Part shown: positions 16,298 to 25,945 of the stretch, one piece after another
Numbering within the stretch: position 1 is the stretch's first letter
Layout: each line of letters starts with the position of its first letter
From: Ilyomonas sp965214235
Lineage (GTDB): Bacteria; Bacteroidota; Bacteroidia; Chitinophagales; Chitinophagaceae
Length of the DNA stretch: 64,000 bases
Assembly: GCA_965214235.1 (NCBI GenBank)
Contig: CBDCBH010000002.1
Coordinates: forward strand, 310,001 to 374,000
Direction: 5' to 3'
Notes under the pieces: model-generated
The model's database searches: none
Told to the model about the DNA's origin: nothing
What the model saw: the letters and a program-made list of their open reading frames with translations, nothing else
Translations under genes and position numbers: made by a program

Positions 16298-17128
16298 ATG
16301 AACATCAATCAATTACTTACCGAAATAGAACAGGTAGATCCTGAAGTTTATGATCGTTTAGATAACCGCCGCAGTGCTATGCAATCATTTGCCAAAGTTA
16401 GCGGCCGCATTGCACTAACAGCTGTTCCTCTCATGTTGGGCGGCATGTTTAAAAAGGCTTATGCCGGCAATATGAAAACACCCATTATTGACATTCTCAA
16501 TTTTGCGCTGACACTTGAATATCTTGAATCGGAATTTTACAAAACAGCATTAAAAACAAAGCATCTTATTCCTGGCGGTGTGCCCAGCGAAGGATTTAAC
16601 GAAATTTTTGAACACGAGTACCGGCATGTTGATTTTTTAAGAAGCACTATCACATCATTAGGTGGAAAGCCGATTCAAAAACCTTCGTTTGATTTTACTG
16701 CAGGCGGTGCTTTTCCAACTGTATTTTCAAGTTATGATACGTTTCTTGCTGTATCGCAAACCTTTGAAGATACAGGCGTAAGGGCTTATAAAGGGCAGGC
16801 AGCGAACCTTATTTCCAGCCATGAAATTCTTACCGCAGCCTTACGAATTCATTCGGTTGAAGCGCGACATGCTTCTTTCATCAGGCAATTGCGTAGCGAA
16901 AAGTATATGGACGAAAGAATTCGCCCGTGGATAACCGGCAATTCAACTGCTGGCATTGGCGCAGCCGTTGCGCCCAATTATGCTGGTGAAGATCAAACAA
17001 TCCAGGCAGGAATAAATATCGTAGGTATAGACGGGTATCCTATTTCTTTCGATGATGCAACCGAAGCATTCGATGAAATACTTACCATGCAGCAAGTGCT
17101 GGCGATAGTGAAACCTTTTATTGTGTAA
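16298..17128 (+). CDS. Second ferritin-like protein of the pair
   Basis: The 276-residue protein also carries a Ferritin_2 domain, with ligands in LNFALTLEYLESEFY, FEHEYRHVDFL and HSVEARHASFIRQL. Its N-terminus has a twin-Arg motif (NRRSAMQSFAKVSG) and a hydrophobic segment ending AYAG, so it is probably exported by Tat but without a lipobox Cys. It lies in an operon with the preceding gene and is followed by a strong terminator. The two proteins may work as a complex. Confidence 0.87.
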   Translation: MNINQLLTEIEQVDPEVYDRLDNRRSAMQSFAKVSGRIALTAVPLMLGGMFKKAYAGNMKTPIIDILNFALTLEYLESEFYKTALKTKHLIPGGVPSEGFNEIFEHEYRHVDFLRSTITSLGGKPIQKPSFDFTAGGAFPTVFSSYDTFLAVSQTFEDTGVRAYKGQAANLISSHEILTAALRIHSVEARHASFIRQLRSEKYMDERIRPWITGNSTAGIGAAVAPNYAGEDQTIQAGINIVGIDGYPISFDDATEAFDEILTMQQVLAIVKPFIV

Positions 17129-17155
17129 TTAATTTTTTTCAGTTAATAGTACGTC

Positions 17156-17188
17156 GGGGCACTTGTCTAAGTGCCCCTTTTTATTTTA
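17156..17188 (+). terminator. Rho-independent terminator of the ferritin-like operon
   Basis: A perfect 9-bp stem (GGGGCACTT / AAGTGCCCC) with a GTCT loop is followed by TTTTTATTTTA, 28 nt after the ferritin-like stop codon. Confidence 0.92.
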
Positions 17189-17269
17189 CAAAGCGTATAA
17201 TTTAACCAACTCAATGATTTCCGTTTTGTGCCGTATCGTTACTTTGCGCTTCTTTTTAAAACCATAATT

Positions 17270-17713
17270 ATGGAATATAGCAAAATGATTTCTGTTACCG
17301 GCTTAAGCGGTTTGTACGAATTAATGGGCAGCAAAACAGATGGCGCTATTGTGCGTTCGCTGGAGGATGGTTCAACCAAATTCGTATCGGCACGCGTACA
17401 CAATTTTTCGCATTTGGAAAGCATTGAAGTGTACACCAACCAGGATAATGTAAACCTTGCCGAAGTGTTTAAAGCCATGCAGGAAAGCAGCGAATTATTA
17501 CCGTCAGAAAAAGATGCCAAAGCTATAAAAGCGTATTTTGAAAAAGTGTATCCTGATATTGATTTTGAGCGCGTGTATGCCAGCGATATGAAGAAAATGA
17601 TACGCTGGTTTTCTGTTTTAAAAAATTACAATGTTGATATTAAGCTTCGTAGTGAAGATGAAGAAAGCAATGAAACTGAAAGCGACCCTGTGCAAGCTTC
17701 GGATGAAGCATAA
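17270..17713 (+). CDS. DUF5606 protein
   Basis: The start at 17270 (MEYSKMISVTGLSGLYELMG) is used because the conserved sequence begins there; an upstream ATG at 17228 lies in the promoter area. The 147-residue protein matches the Bacteroidota-specific DUF5606 family: the N-terminal ISVTGLSGLYEL, the conserved MKKMIRWFSVL and a Glu/Ser-rich acidic tail. Function unknown. No clear partners; it is a single transcription unit after the ferritin terminator. Confidence 0.88.
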   Translation: MEYSKMISVTGLSGLYELMGSKTDGAIVRSLEDGSTKFVSARVHNFSHLESIEVYTNQDNVNLAEVFKAMQESSELLPSEKDAKAIKAYFEKVYPDIDFERVYASDMKKMIRWFSVLKNYNVDIKLRSEDEESNETESDPVQASDEA

Positions 17714-17880
17714 AGAAGCTATAAGTTACAAGCCTCAAGGGCAAAAAGTAATAAAAGAAAGAGCTGCTATTTGTTAGCTGCAAGCTTCAAGTGTATAATA
17801 TAAATTATCTTCTTTAAACTCTTTTTTTACCGCAGCCTGTAGCTGGTAGTTGTCAGCTTTTTCAATTAAAATTTATAAAC

Positions 17881-19599
17881 ATGACACTCAACGCAGATAT
17901 ACAAAAGTTACCACGGCATTTTATTCCTCAAAATTTTAAAGTTACAACGTGGGAAGAGTTAGAGCCTTATTGTAAAGAATTATTAGATAGAAAAATTGAT
18001 AGCCGCGAAGACCTTGAACAATGGCTGCATAACATTAGTGAATTGGAAGCTGTAGTAAGTGAAGATGCCTGCTGGCGGCAAATAAAAATGACGTGCGACA
18101 CCACCGATAAATTGTTGGAAGAAGCGTTTGCTTTCTTTTGCATGGAGATACAACCCAAACTGCAGCCTTATGCCGATGCGTTGAATAAAAAACTCATCGC
18201 ATCGCCGTTTACACAACAACTTGATGGGCAAAAGTATTTTACTTATCTGCGCAATGTGCGTAAAAGCATCGAACTGTTTCGCGAAGCCAACATTCCGTTG
18301 CAAGCCGAGTTAAGCGTGATGCAACAGCAATATGGCGTGGTTACCGGTGCAATGACGGTTGAAGTAAATGAACAGGAATATACACTGCAACAGGCTGCTA
18401 AATTTTTAGAAAATCATGATCGTTCGCTGCGCGAAGAAGTGTATAAAAAAATACAGGAACGCCGGTTACAGGATAAAGATAAACTTGATGATTTATACAC
18501 GCAATTGGTTCATAAACGCGATGAAGTTGCGCACAACGCAGGGTTTGAAAACTATCGCGATTATAAGTTTGTTGAATTAGGAAGATTTGATTATACCAAA
18601 GAAGATTGCTTCCAGTTTCACAAAGCGGTAAAACTTCATGTGTTGCCATTGGTGGCAAAAATCAATCAAATAAAAAAAGAAAAATTAGAGGTTGATACGT
18701 TGCGCCCGTGGGATACAGAAGCCGAGCCGGAAGGCGTGCAGCCTTTGCACCCGTTTGAAAGCAGCAAAGAATTATTGAATAAAACAGAAAAGTGTTTTAC
18801 AGAGCTCAATCCTTTCTTTGCAGGCTGTTTACAAAAAATGAATGAGTTAGGTCATTTAGATTTAGAAAGCCGTAAGGGCAAAGCGCCCGGTGGCTATAAT
18901 TGCCCGTTGGCAGAAAGCGGTGCGCCATTTATTTTTATGAACGCTGCAGGGCAAATGGGCGACGTTACAACAATGGTACATGAGGGCGGACATGCAGTGC
19001 ATTCGTTTCTTGCGCATCATCTTGAATTGAGTGCTTTTAAAGAGTACCCGATGGAAATTGCAGAAGTGGCAAGCATGAGTATGGAATTATTTACCATGAA
19101 CCACTGGGATGCTTTTTTTGATGATAAAGAAGAATTAAAGCGCGCCAAAGAGCACCAGCTGGAGCGTGTAATTACCATCTTTCCATGGATAGCTACCATA
19201 GATAAATTTCAACATTGGGTGTATGAACATCCGCAGCATACGGTAAAAGAAAGAACAGAAGCGTGGATGAATATCCTGAATGAATTTTCTACCGATACGG
19301 TTGATTTTACAGGTCTTGAAAAGTACCGTGAAAATAGCTGGCAGCGGCAGCTTCACCTCTTTGAAGTTCCGTTTTATTATATTGAATACGGCATTGCCCA
19401 ATTGGGTGCTATTGGCTTGTGGAAACAATATATTGAAAATCCAAAGCAAGCTTTGCAGAATTATGTAAATGCGTTAAGCCTGGGCGGAACACAAACATTG
19501 CCGCAATTATATGAAGCCGCCGGCTTACAATTTGATTTATCTCCGGCGCACATTCAATCTTTAATGGAGTTTGTGAAGAAACAAATGGAACAGTTATAA
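17881..19599 (+). CDS. M3 family oligoendopeptidase
   Basis: The 572-residue protein is a PepF-like zinc metallopeptidase that cleaves short peptides in the cytoplasm. The zinc motif HExxH is in MVHEGGHAVHSF (about residues 364-375), and the third ligand Glu is in MEIAEVASMSMELF. Length and layout match the family. No signal peptide is visible. The 167-bp gap before it is rich in AGCT-type words (AGCTGCAAGCTTCAAG), resembling dispersed repeats. Confidence 0.93.
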   Translation: MTLNADIQKLPRHFIPQNFKVTTWEELEPYCKELLDRKIDSREDLEQWLHNISELEAVVSEDACWRQIKMTCDTTDKLLEEAFAFFCMEIQPKLQPYADALNKKLIASPFTQQLDGQKYFTYLRNVRKSIELFREANIPLQAELSVMQQQYGVVTGAMTVEVNEQEYTLQQAAKFLENHDRSLREEVYKKIQERRLQDKDKLDDLYTQLVHKRDEVAHNAGFENYRDYKFVELGRFDYTKEDCFQFHKAVKLHVLPLVAKINQIKKEKLEVDTLRPWDTEAEPEGVQPLHPFESSKELLNKTEKCFTELNPFFAGCLQKMNELGHLDLESRKGKAPGGYNCPLAESGAPFIFMNAAGQMGDVTTMVHEGGHAVHSFLAHHLELSAFKEYPMEIAEVASMSMELFTMNHWDAFFDDKEELKRAKEHQLERVITIFPWIATIDKFQHWVYEHPQHTVKERTEAWMNILNEFSTDTVDFTGLEKYRENSWQRQLHLFEVPFYYIEYGIAQLGAIGLWKQYIENPKQALQNYVNALSLGGTQTLPQLYEAAGLQFDLSPAHIQSLMEFVKKQMEQL

Positions 19600-19693
19600 A
19601 TGATTGTATTAGGGTATTAGGTAGTAAATCTTATGACTTCGGTTATATGTTTCATTACCCACTACACAATACATATTATTTAATACAACAAAT

Positions 19694-20068
19694 ATGAATT
19701 TACCTGGTAATCTCATCTGGCTAATTTTTGGCGGCTTTTTATCAGCACTTGGTTATGCGGTTGCCGGGTTTGTTTTTTGTTGTACCATCATTGGTATTCC
19801 TTTCGGCATTCAATGTTTTAAAATAGCTGGTTTTGTTTTACTTCCTTTTGGCAAAACAGTAATTTCAACGTCAGGCAGCGCAGGTTGTTTGTTTACTCTA
19901 TTCAATATAATCTGGATATTTAGCGGTGGTTTATACACGGCATTCATTCATGTTGTTTTTGGGGCTCTTCTTTTTATTACTATTATTGGTATTCCCTTCG
20001 CACGCAAGCATTTTCAATTGGCAGCTTTATCTTTAGCTCCATTTGGAAAAGATATAGTACATACATGA
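19694..20068 (+). CDS. YccF domain membrane protein
   Basis: The 124-residue protein has two copies of the YccF pattern (GFVFCCTIIGIPFGIQ and LLFITIIGIPFARKHF, each followed by PFGK). These are small inner-membrane proteins of unknown function, often linked with transport or stress. It has about four hydrophobic segments. Confidence 0.9.
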   Translation: MNLPGNLIWLIFGGFLSALGYAVAGFVFCCTIIGIPFGIQCFKIAGFVLLPFGKTVISTSGSAGCLFTLFNIIWIFSGGLYTAFIHVVFGALLFITIIGIPFARKHFQLAALSLAPFGKDIVHT

Positions 20069-20178
20069 AGTCAACCTTAAATTTTACTGTTTCATTACAG
20101 CTAAACTTAAAATTTATTTTCGCCCCATTCATTTATTTTATACTATTTTGCAGCCTTCACGATAATAATGATTTTGTA

Positions 20179-20559
20179 ATGGCGAAAAAGCAATTGTTTA
20201 CTCTTGAATATCCCGTAAGATGTTCGCCGCAGATTTTATACGAATTTTTAGTAACTCCTTCCGGCTTGGGCGAGTGGTTTGCTGATAAAGTGGATGAGCG
20301 TGATAGTATTTTCATTTTTAGCTGGAACGGTTCAATCGAAAAAGCAGAACAAACAGAACGCGAGCAGGATAAATTTGTAAAATACCGCTGGCTTACGGCT
20401 CCCAAAGAAGAGTATTTTGAATTTCGTATCGAAAAAACGGAAATTACCAACCAAACCATTTTGGTGATAAAAGATTTTGCAGAAAAAAGCGACATCAAAG
20501 ACCAAAGCCAGCTTTGGGAATCGCAGGTAAAAGATTTATTTCACCGGTTAGGAAATTAG
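20179..20559 (+). CDS. START-like (SRPBCC) domain protein
   Basis: The start at 20179 (MAKKQLFTLEYPVRCSPQ) is preferred; a longer frame beginning at 20065 adds a hydrophobic stretch not seen in the family. The 126-residue protein belongs to the Bacteroidota START-like family with the SRPBCC fold: strand EYPVRCSP, helix ILYEFLVTPSGLGEWFAD, strands, and a C-terminal long helix (DQSQLWESQVKDLFHRLG). Such proteins bind hydrophobic ligands; no ligand is known to me. Confidence 0.9.
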   Translation: MAKKQLFTLEYPVRCSPQILYEFLVTPSGLGEWFADKVDERDSIFIFSWNGSIEKAEQTEREQDKFVKYRWLTAPKEEYFEFRIEKTEITNQTILVIKDFAEKSDIKDQSQLWESQVKDLFHRLGN

Positions 20560-20706
20560 TTTTGTGAATGGTAAATTGTCAATTATGAATGTAATCAGAT
20601 TTACTCTTTCATTTTCTTTTCATTGTTAAATTGCCCTCTTTCTTCTCTCCATTATTCTGCCTTGCACAAGTAAGCTTTACATTTGTGTTTGTTATTGTAA
20701 ACAGGC

Positions 20707-22154
20707 ATGATAAAGAAGCTTGATATCCTAATCATTAAGGCTTTTATTGGTCCTTTCTTAGCAACGTTTTTAATTGCTTTGTTTGTACTTATTATGCAGT
20801 TTTTTTGGCTGTATATTGATGACATTGTAGGCAAGGGTTTCGATTTTTTTTACCATTATGCGTTTAGTGGGTGCCGTAGGTGCAACCGTTGTGCCGCTTG
20901 CCTTACCGTTGGCTTTATTGTTATCTTCTATAATGACATTTGGTAACCTTGGCGAAAGCTTTGAGTTGGTTGCTATAAAATCGGCTGGTATCTCTTTGCT
21001 TCGGTTTATGCGCCCGTTGTTAATTGTTGCTATCTTCATTAGCGGTGTCGCCTTTCTGTTTGAAAACAATATCATTCCGTATGCCAATTTAAAGCTTGAT
21101 GCATTGAAGTGGGATATGGTTGCCACTAAGCCTGCATTTGATATTAAAGAAGGTGTTTTTTACGATAAGCTGGAAGGATATGTTATTAAATTAGGCAAGA
21201 AAGATAAAGACGATAGTACCATATATAATGTGCTGATTTATGAGCGCAACCCCGGCTTGCAGGATAATTTGATGATTGCCAAAAGCGGAATTATGCGCGT
21301 TACCGCCGACAAGCACTTTATGGAATTTAAACTACGCGACGGATGGCGTTATGAAGAAGCGCGGCACGCGCTATAATCCTAACACAGAATTTATAAGGTT
21401 AGGTTTTAAGGAGTACACAAAACTATTTGATTTGGCTTCGTTTGCCATGAACAAAACCGATGATAGTTTATTTAAATACAGCCCAAAAATGTTAAGCGTT
21501 CGGCAACTGAATGTTGCCATCGATTCGCTGGAAAATACCGACAAATATTTTCATGACAGATCGGAACGTGAGCTTCGCCCTTCGCTTCTTTTTTTAAAAT
21601 ATAAAGATAGCGCCTGGGCGCCGTCTTCCTTCGCTGCAACTGTTGCAGCGAAGGATACAAGTAAAACAAAACCTACCCGCCCGGGAAGCAATACGGCTAT
21701 TATCGACAGAGCTTTGACCCAAATTAATTCTGCCGCAAACATTACCAAATTAGAGGCAGCCGATTATAAAGACAGGATTGAATCGCTCCGTAAGCATTGG
21801 GTGGAATGGCATCGCAAGTTTACGCTTTCGGTTGCGTGCATTGTGCTGTTTATGATAGGTGCGCCGTTAGGTTCCATCATACGCAAAGGTGGTTTGGGCA
21901 CACCGCTTATTTTTGCTATTATATTCTTTGTTGTGTTTCATTTGCTTAATACCTTCGGAGAGAAATTTGCAAAGCAAGGCGTTACGTCGCCATTAACCGG
22001 CATGTGGCTTTCAACAATGGTGTTAATACCCATAGGCTTTTTTCTTACAGTAAAAGCTATGAAAGATTCGCAGTTGTTTAACCGGGAAGTGTACAGCCGG
22101 TTCTTTAAAAATTTAGGTGCTTTTTTTACTCATCTTCAATTTGCAAAAAAATAA
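20707..22154 (+). pseudogene. LptF/LptG permease with two frameshifts
   Basis: Three consecutive frames encode one LptF/LptG (YjgP/YjgQ) permease, part of the LptBFG transporter that extracts LPS from the inner membrane. Part 1 (from ATG 20707) ends in FDFFYHYA; part 2 starts near IMRLVGAVGAT and ends at 21376; part 3 continues with RGTRYNPNTEF to 22154. The first break is an extra T in an eight-T run (about 20845), the second an extra base near 21362. Total length is 3n+2, as expected for two +1 insertions. The membrane segments and periplasmic domain are otherwise complete, so sequencing errors are as likely as real decay. Confidence 0.8.
21627..21655. repeat. Perfect palindrome inside the permease gene
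   Basis: A 13-bp perfect inverted repeat (TCCTTCGCTGCAA / TTGCAGCGAAGGA) with a 3-nt CTG loop lies inside the coding region, where it encodes SSFAATVAAKD in a variable loop. It reads in frame. It may be a small palindromic element tolerated in a flexible part of the protein. Confidence 0.6.
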
Positions 22155-22159
22155 AAACT

Positions 22160-22904
22160 ATGACTAACGAACTAACTAAAAGCCGCCGCGAATTTATAAA
22201 AACAACAGGTAAAGCGGGCATTGCTGCAGGGCTGGCGGCTACTGTTTTACCCTCGTTTGCAAAAAGCTTTGGAAAGGACGCTGCCCACACCTTTTGAGCA
22301 ATCGCCTTTGCCGTATTCTTACAACACATTAGAGCCCGTAATTGATGCGCAAACTATGGAGTTGCATTACTCCAAACATGCTGCTGCTTACGCCAAAAAT
22401 TTAAAAGAAGCCCTATCTGCCGAAAACGTAAACACGCAAACTACTTCACTGGAACAAGTGCTGGCGAATGTATCTAAATACTCTGCCAAAATGCGCAACA
22501 ATGGGGGCGGGCATTATAACCACGAGCTATTTTGGAAAACGATGCAATCGCCATCATCCACCGTTATGCCTTCGGGTAAATTGATGGATGCCATCAACGC
22601 AAATTTTTCATCGTTCGCTGCATTTAAAAACGAATTTAATGAGGCTGCCAAAACCAGGTTTGGAAGCGGTTGGGCATGGTTGGTTTTTACGAATGACAAA
22701 AAATTAATCATTGGTTCAACACCCAACCAGGATAATCCTTTAATGGATGTAAGCGCTTTAAAAGGAATGCCTGTTTTTGGTTTGGATGTATGGGAACATG
22801 CGTATTATCTGCATTATCAAAACCGGCGACCTGATTATATTAGCGAGTGGTGGAAAGTTGTAAACTGGCAATTCATTCAACAGCGTTTTGAAGCGATGGT
22901 ATAA
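22160..22904 (+). pseudogene. Secreted Fe/Mn superoxide dismutase, frameshifted at the N-terminus
   Basis: ATG 22160 begins a twin-arginine signal (KSRREFIKTTGKAGIAAGL...LPSFA), which runs into a stop at 22296 in its own frame. The next frame carries a complete superoxide dismutase: SPLPYSYNTLEPVIDAQTME, metal ligands His in MELHYSKHAA, His in GGHYNHELFW, and Asp and His in GLDVWEHAYYL. Total length is 3n+1, so one extra base, probably in the A run near 22260, separates signal and enzyme. It begins 5 bp after the permease stop. Without the extra base it would detoxify superoxide outside the cytoplasm. Confidence 0.82.
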
Positions 22905-23093
22905 GTTGTTTTTATTGATATTTGTTGCCGGTTATTTCATGTTTGTTTTTGCTTCATTCTTGCTTTTTATATTCTCTTGTACTTCAAATCGTATTTTTAA
23001 TCGTTTGTTTTTATTGTATGTTTTTCGTTCGATAACACATTTGCCAGCGTCCAAATAAGCTTTTTTTGTAGTGGCTGTTGCCTCACGTTGCAA

Positions 23094-23999
23094 TCATCTT
23101 TTATACAAATGGCGCAGCCTTGCGGCGGGATGCAGCCATCGGTATGCACAAACAATTTCAAAAGCATCATTAAATTGCGAAGTAATGCAGTTGCGCAACT
23201 TCTCAACATCAACATGCGCTTCGTTTACCATAAAATAATAAGGCACGGTTAAGTGGCAATCTACATGCAATAAACTGCCGTATTTAATAACACGAAGATT
23301 GTGAATATCAACCCAGTTTTTATTCCGGTTATCATTTAGCATTTTTACCATCTGCGATAGCAATTGCATGTCAGCTTCGTCCATAATGCCAGCCAGCGAA
23401 GTGCGTATAATAGTATAACCGTTGTATAAAATTACTCCGCTTAACACAATAGCAAGCGCTTTGTCGAGCCAGTATTGTTTTGTGTAGATGATAATAAATA
23501 AACCAACAATAATAGCTACTGTTGAATACGTATCAATTTGCAAGTGTTTGCCGCTCGATTGCAGCGCTACAGATTTGGTTTGCTTTCCTTTTTTAATGCA
23601 ATAATATCCTGCGAAATAATTAATGATGCCGGTAATGGCAATCAGTATCAAACCAGTGTCTAACTTACCGATAGCAGCAGTTGGAATAAAAAAATTCCGG
23701 ATCGTTTGATAGAGAATTACAAGACCTGCCGAAACAATCAACCCACCTTCAACAGCAGCCGAAATAAACTCGGCTTTACCATGCCCGTAAGGATGATCAC
23801 GGTCGCTGGGCTTTGCAGCAATGTATAAACTGTACAAGCCAATAAAACCCGCAACCACATTAACAATGCTTTCCAAAGCATCGGTAAGTATGGCAAGTGA
23901 TCCGGTAATGAAATAAGCAAGAATTTTTATAGCAAACAACACAACCGAAAGTGCAGTTATCCATTTCTGCACACTAAAATTTTGCCTGGCAGTTTGCAA
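23094..23999 (-). CDS. Cation diffusion facilitator metal exporter
   Basis: The 301-residue protein is a CDF transporter that exports divalent metals (Zn, Fe, Mn or Co) in exchange for protons. Six membrane segments cover residues about 10-205. Typical motifs are ILTDALESIVNVVAG in TM2 (Glu where many have Asp), DRDHPYGHGKAEF in the loop and a conserved DKALAI near TM5. The C-terminal cytoplasmic domain (about 210-301) has the family's ferredoxin-like fold pattern with HNLRVIKYGSLLHVDCHL. Metal preference cannot be told from sequence. Confidence 0.92.
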   Translation of the reverse strand: MQTARQNFSVQKWITALSVVLFAIKILAYFITGSLAILTDALESIVNVVAGFIGLYSLYIAAKPSDRDHPYGHGKAEFISAAVEGGLIVSAGLVILYQTIRNFFIPTAAIGKLDTGLILIAITGIINYFAGYYCIKKGKQTKSVALQSSGKHLQIDTYSTVAIIVGLFIIIYTKQYWLDKALAIVLSGVILYNGYTIIRTSLAGIMDEADMQLLSQMVKMLNDNRNKNWVDIHNLRVIKYGSLLHVDCHLTVPYYFMVNEAHVDVEKLRNCITSQFNDAFEIVCAYRWLHPAARLRHLYKR

Positions 24000-24084
24000 G
24001 ATGATTGTGGTTTACAAGTAGCGTACAAAAGTATTTTCAAATATTGATTTCAAGTTGGTTATTATTTGCTTTTGGTAAACAGAT

Positions 24085-24897
24085 TTAAGCGATGGAACTT
24101 GCTTCTCCAATTGGCTTGGTAAGTATGGCTTCATTCACTTTGTTTTGTCTTGATGTTACTTCTTCAAATGTCTTGTCGTAATCTTTTCTGATTGTATTCA
24201 TCATTCTATCCCAAAATAAAAAGTACAATCCGTAATTGCCGGTAAAATATTGATGATGCTGATTGTGATTAACAGAAGTATTCACCCATCGGCCAAACCA
24301 ATGCTTGGAAAATCCTTTCGGGTACAATTCCCAACCTAAATGTCCATACACATTGTACAGTATCATAAATGCAAAAAATACAAAGAGATGCAAGGTGGTT
24401 AAGGGAATAGCAAACAGCAGCACCGCAAAAATTCCTGCTTCTACTATCGCTTCTAACGGATAAAAAGCGAATGCAGCCCAAGGGGAAGGGTTGGTAGATT
24501 TATGATGAAGTAAATGAAAATAAGGAAACAGTTTGCGATGGTGCATCAGGCGGTGCGTCCAATAAAAATAAGTATCATGGATGAAAAACATAAGCGGAAA
24601 AGCAAGCCAGAAATAAACAGTACTGTGTTGTTTTGTGTAAAGGTAAAGTTGAGTATAATTTTTTATTGAGGTTAACAAGAGGAAAGAAGGCACAGCAGCA
24701 AAAATAAAAATGGTAAGAATTGAGTAACCCATTTCGCGCTGGTAATCTTTATTTTTTGGAAACTTGTTTTGAATTTTTTTATATGCTATTTTATGTCGCA
24801 GCCATTTATACAAAATTATCCAGCAGGTGCCTGCAACCAGCCAGTAGCGCAAGGCAATGGTAAGAAGAAAACCAATGTAAGAATGAATAATAAGCAT
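24085..24897 (-). CDS. Fatty acid hydroxylase/sterol desaturase family protein
   Basis: The 270-residue membrane protein has the histidine clusters of the di-iron hydroxylase family: HDTYFYWTHRLMHH, HLLHHKST and NHNQHHQYF. These bind two irons for hydroxylation or desaturation of lipids. Four to five membrane segments are visible. In Bacteroidota such enzymes modify fatty acids, sphingolipids or carotenoids; the neighbourhood gives no hint which. The 268-bp gap upstream holds no gene that I can see. Confidence 0.9.
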   Translation of the reverse strand: MLIIHSYIGFLLTIALRYWLVAGTCWIILYKWLRHKIAYKKIQNKFPKNKDYQREMGYSILTIFIFAAVPSFLLLTSIKNYTQLYLYTKQHSTVYFWLAFPLMFFIHDTYFYWTHRLMHHRKLFPYFHLLHHKSTNPSPWAAFAFYPLEAIVEAGIFAVLLFAIPLTTLHLFVFFAFMILYNVYGHLGWELYPKGFSKHWFGRWVNTSVNHNQHHQYFTGNYGLYFLFWDRMMNTIRKDYDKTFEEVTSRQNKVNEAILTKPIGEASSIA

Positions 24898-25165
24898 AAA
24901 ACAAATTTATTAATTGCAGGAACGACCCACTGTTAATTTTAGCATTGCAAAGATGAATAAAAACAAATGGTTAATGACTGTGAACAACTTTATGGTTTGT
25001 TTTTACTCGTCTTTTTTAATAAAGAAATATAAATAAATAATGAACAAATGAGTGATTGATGCTGCGATTTATCTGCAATAAAAGAAAAGCAAAAACAAGT
25101 TGGTTGCAATTTTAATTTTTGAGCAGAATACAGCTAATTTTGCACCTTATTTTTAAAATAGTTTC

Positions 25166-25477
25166 ATGCCAGAGCAACCGCAACAAAACCAGTTAAACAT
25201 TGAGCTTTCTGACGAGATAGCAGAAGGCACTTATGCCAACCTTGCCGTTATCACTCATAGCCATGCCGAGTTTGTGATAGACTTTGTAAACGTGATGCCG
25301 GGTACGCCTAAAAGCCGCGTAAAATCGCGCATTATTTTTACGCCTATGCACGCCAAACGTTTTATGAAAGCGTTGCAGGAAAATGTGGAAAGATACGAAG
25401 CTGCGCATGGTAAAATTAAAGACCTTGAACAGGTTGATATTCCTTTAAATTTTGGCGGCCCCACAGCGCAGGCATGA
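25166..25477 (+). CDS. DUF3467 protein
   Basis: The 103-residue protein matches DUF3467: NIELSDEIAEGTYANLAVI, then HSHAEFVIDFVNVMPG, then RIIFTPMHAKRFMKAL and a C-terminal helix. These small proteins are widespread in Bacteroidota; their role is unknown, although the family has been compared with archaeal and phage chaperone-like proteins. Confidence 0.93.
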   Translation: MPEQPQQNQLNIELSDEIAEGTYANLAVITHSHAEFVIDFVNVMPGTPKSRVKSRIIFTPMHAKRFMKALQENVERYEAAHGKIKDLEQVDIPLNFGGPTAQA

Positions 25478-25506
25478 GTAAAAGAAAAAGGTTGTTTGAA
25501 TTGATT

Positions 25507-25938
25507 TTATTCGGCCTGGCGAAGAATGCGCAATGTGTTTTCATCTTTCTTTCCATTGAAAAATTTTTGCAACAGAGCTTCAAAAACAGGATTTGCATCG
25601 GGCAATGATGAAAACAACGTCAAACATGATTGTAGCTTCAAATTATCCGGGCTTCCAAAAATAATATGCGCATTGTTGTGCTGAAGAGACAATAAGGCTT
25701 CGCAAATATTCAATAACCTTTTCCCTATCACCGGATGCTGTAAAAAAGCTGCTGCTTCTTCTTTGTTTTTAATGGCATAATATCGCGACGTTTCGCTAAA
25801 ACCCAGGCCTTGTATCTGCGGAAAAATATACCACATCCAATGAGTTCGCTTTCTTCCATTTTTTATTTCAGATAAAGCGGTTTCATAATCTCTTTCCTGC
25901 GCATCCACGAAGCGTTTGAGATTGTGATTGTCGTTCAT
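25507..25938 (-). CDS. DUF1810 protein
   Basis: The 143-residue protein matches DUF1810: NLKRFVDAQERDYETALSEI, the signature THWMWYIFPQIQGLG and YYAIKNKEEA, then HPVIGKRLLN. Family members are calpastatin-like or of unknown function. It lies 7 bp downstream of the S15 hydrolase gene's stop on the opposite side of transcription order, that is upstream of it on the same strand. The start ATG is at 25938 and a downstream gene is not obvious. Confidence 0.9.
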   Translation of the reverse strand: MNDNHNLKRFVDAQERDYETALSEIKNGRKRTHWMWYIFPQIQGLGFSETSRYYAIKNKEEAAAFLQHPVIGKRLLNICEALLSLQHNNAHIIFGSPDNLKLQSCLTLFSSLPDANPVFEALLQKFFNGKKDENTLRILRQAE

Positions 25939-25945
25939 AAAGATG

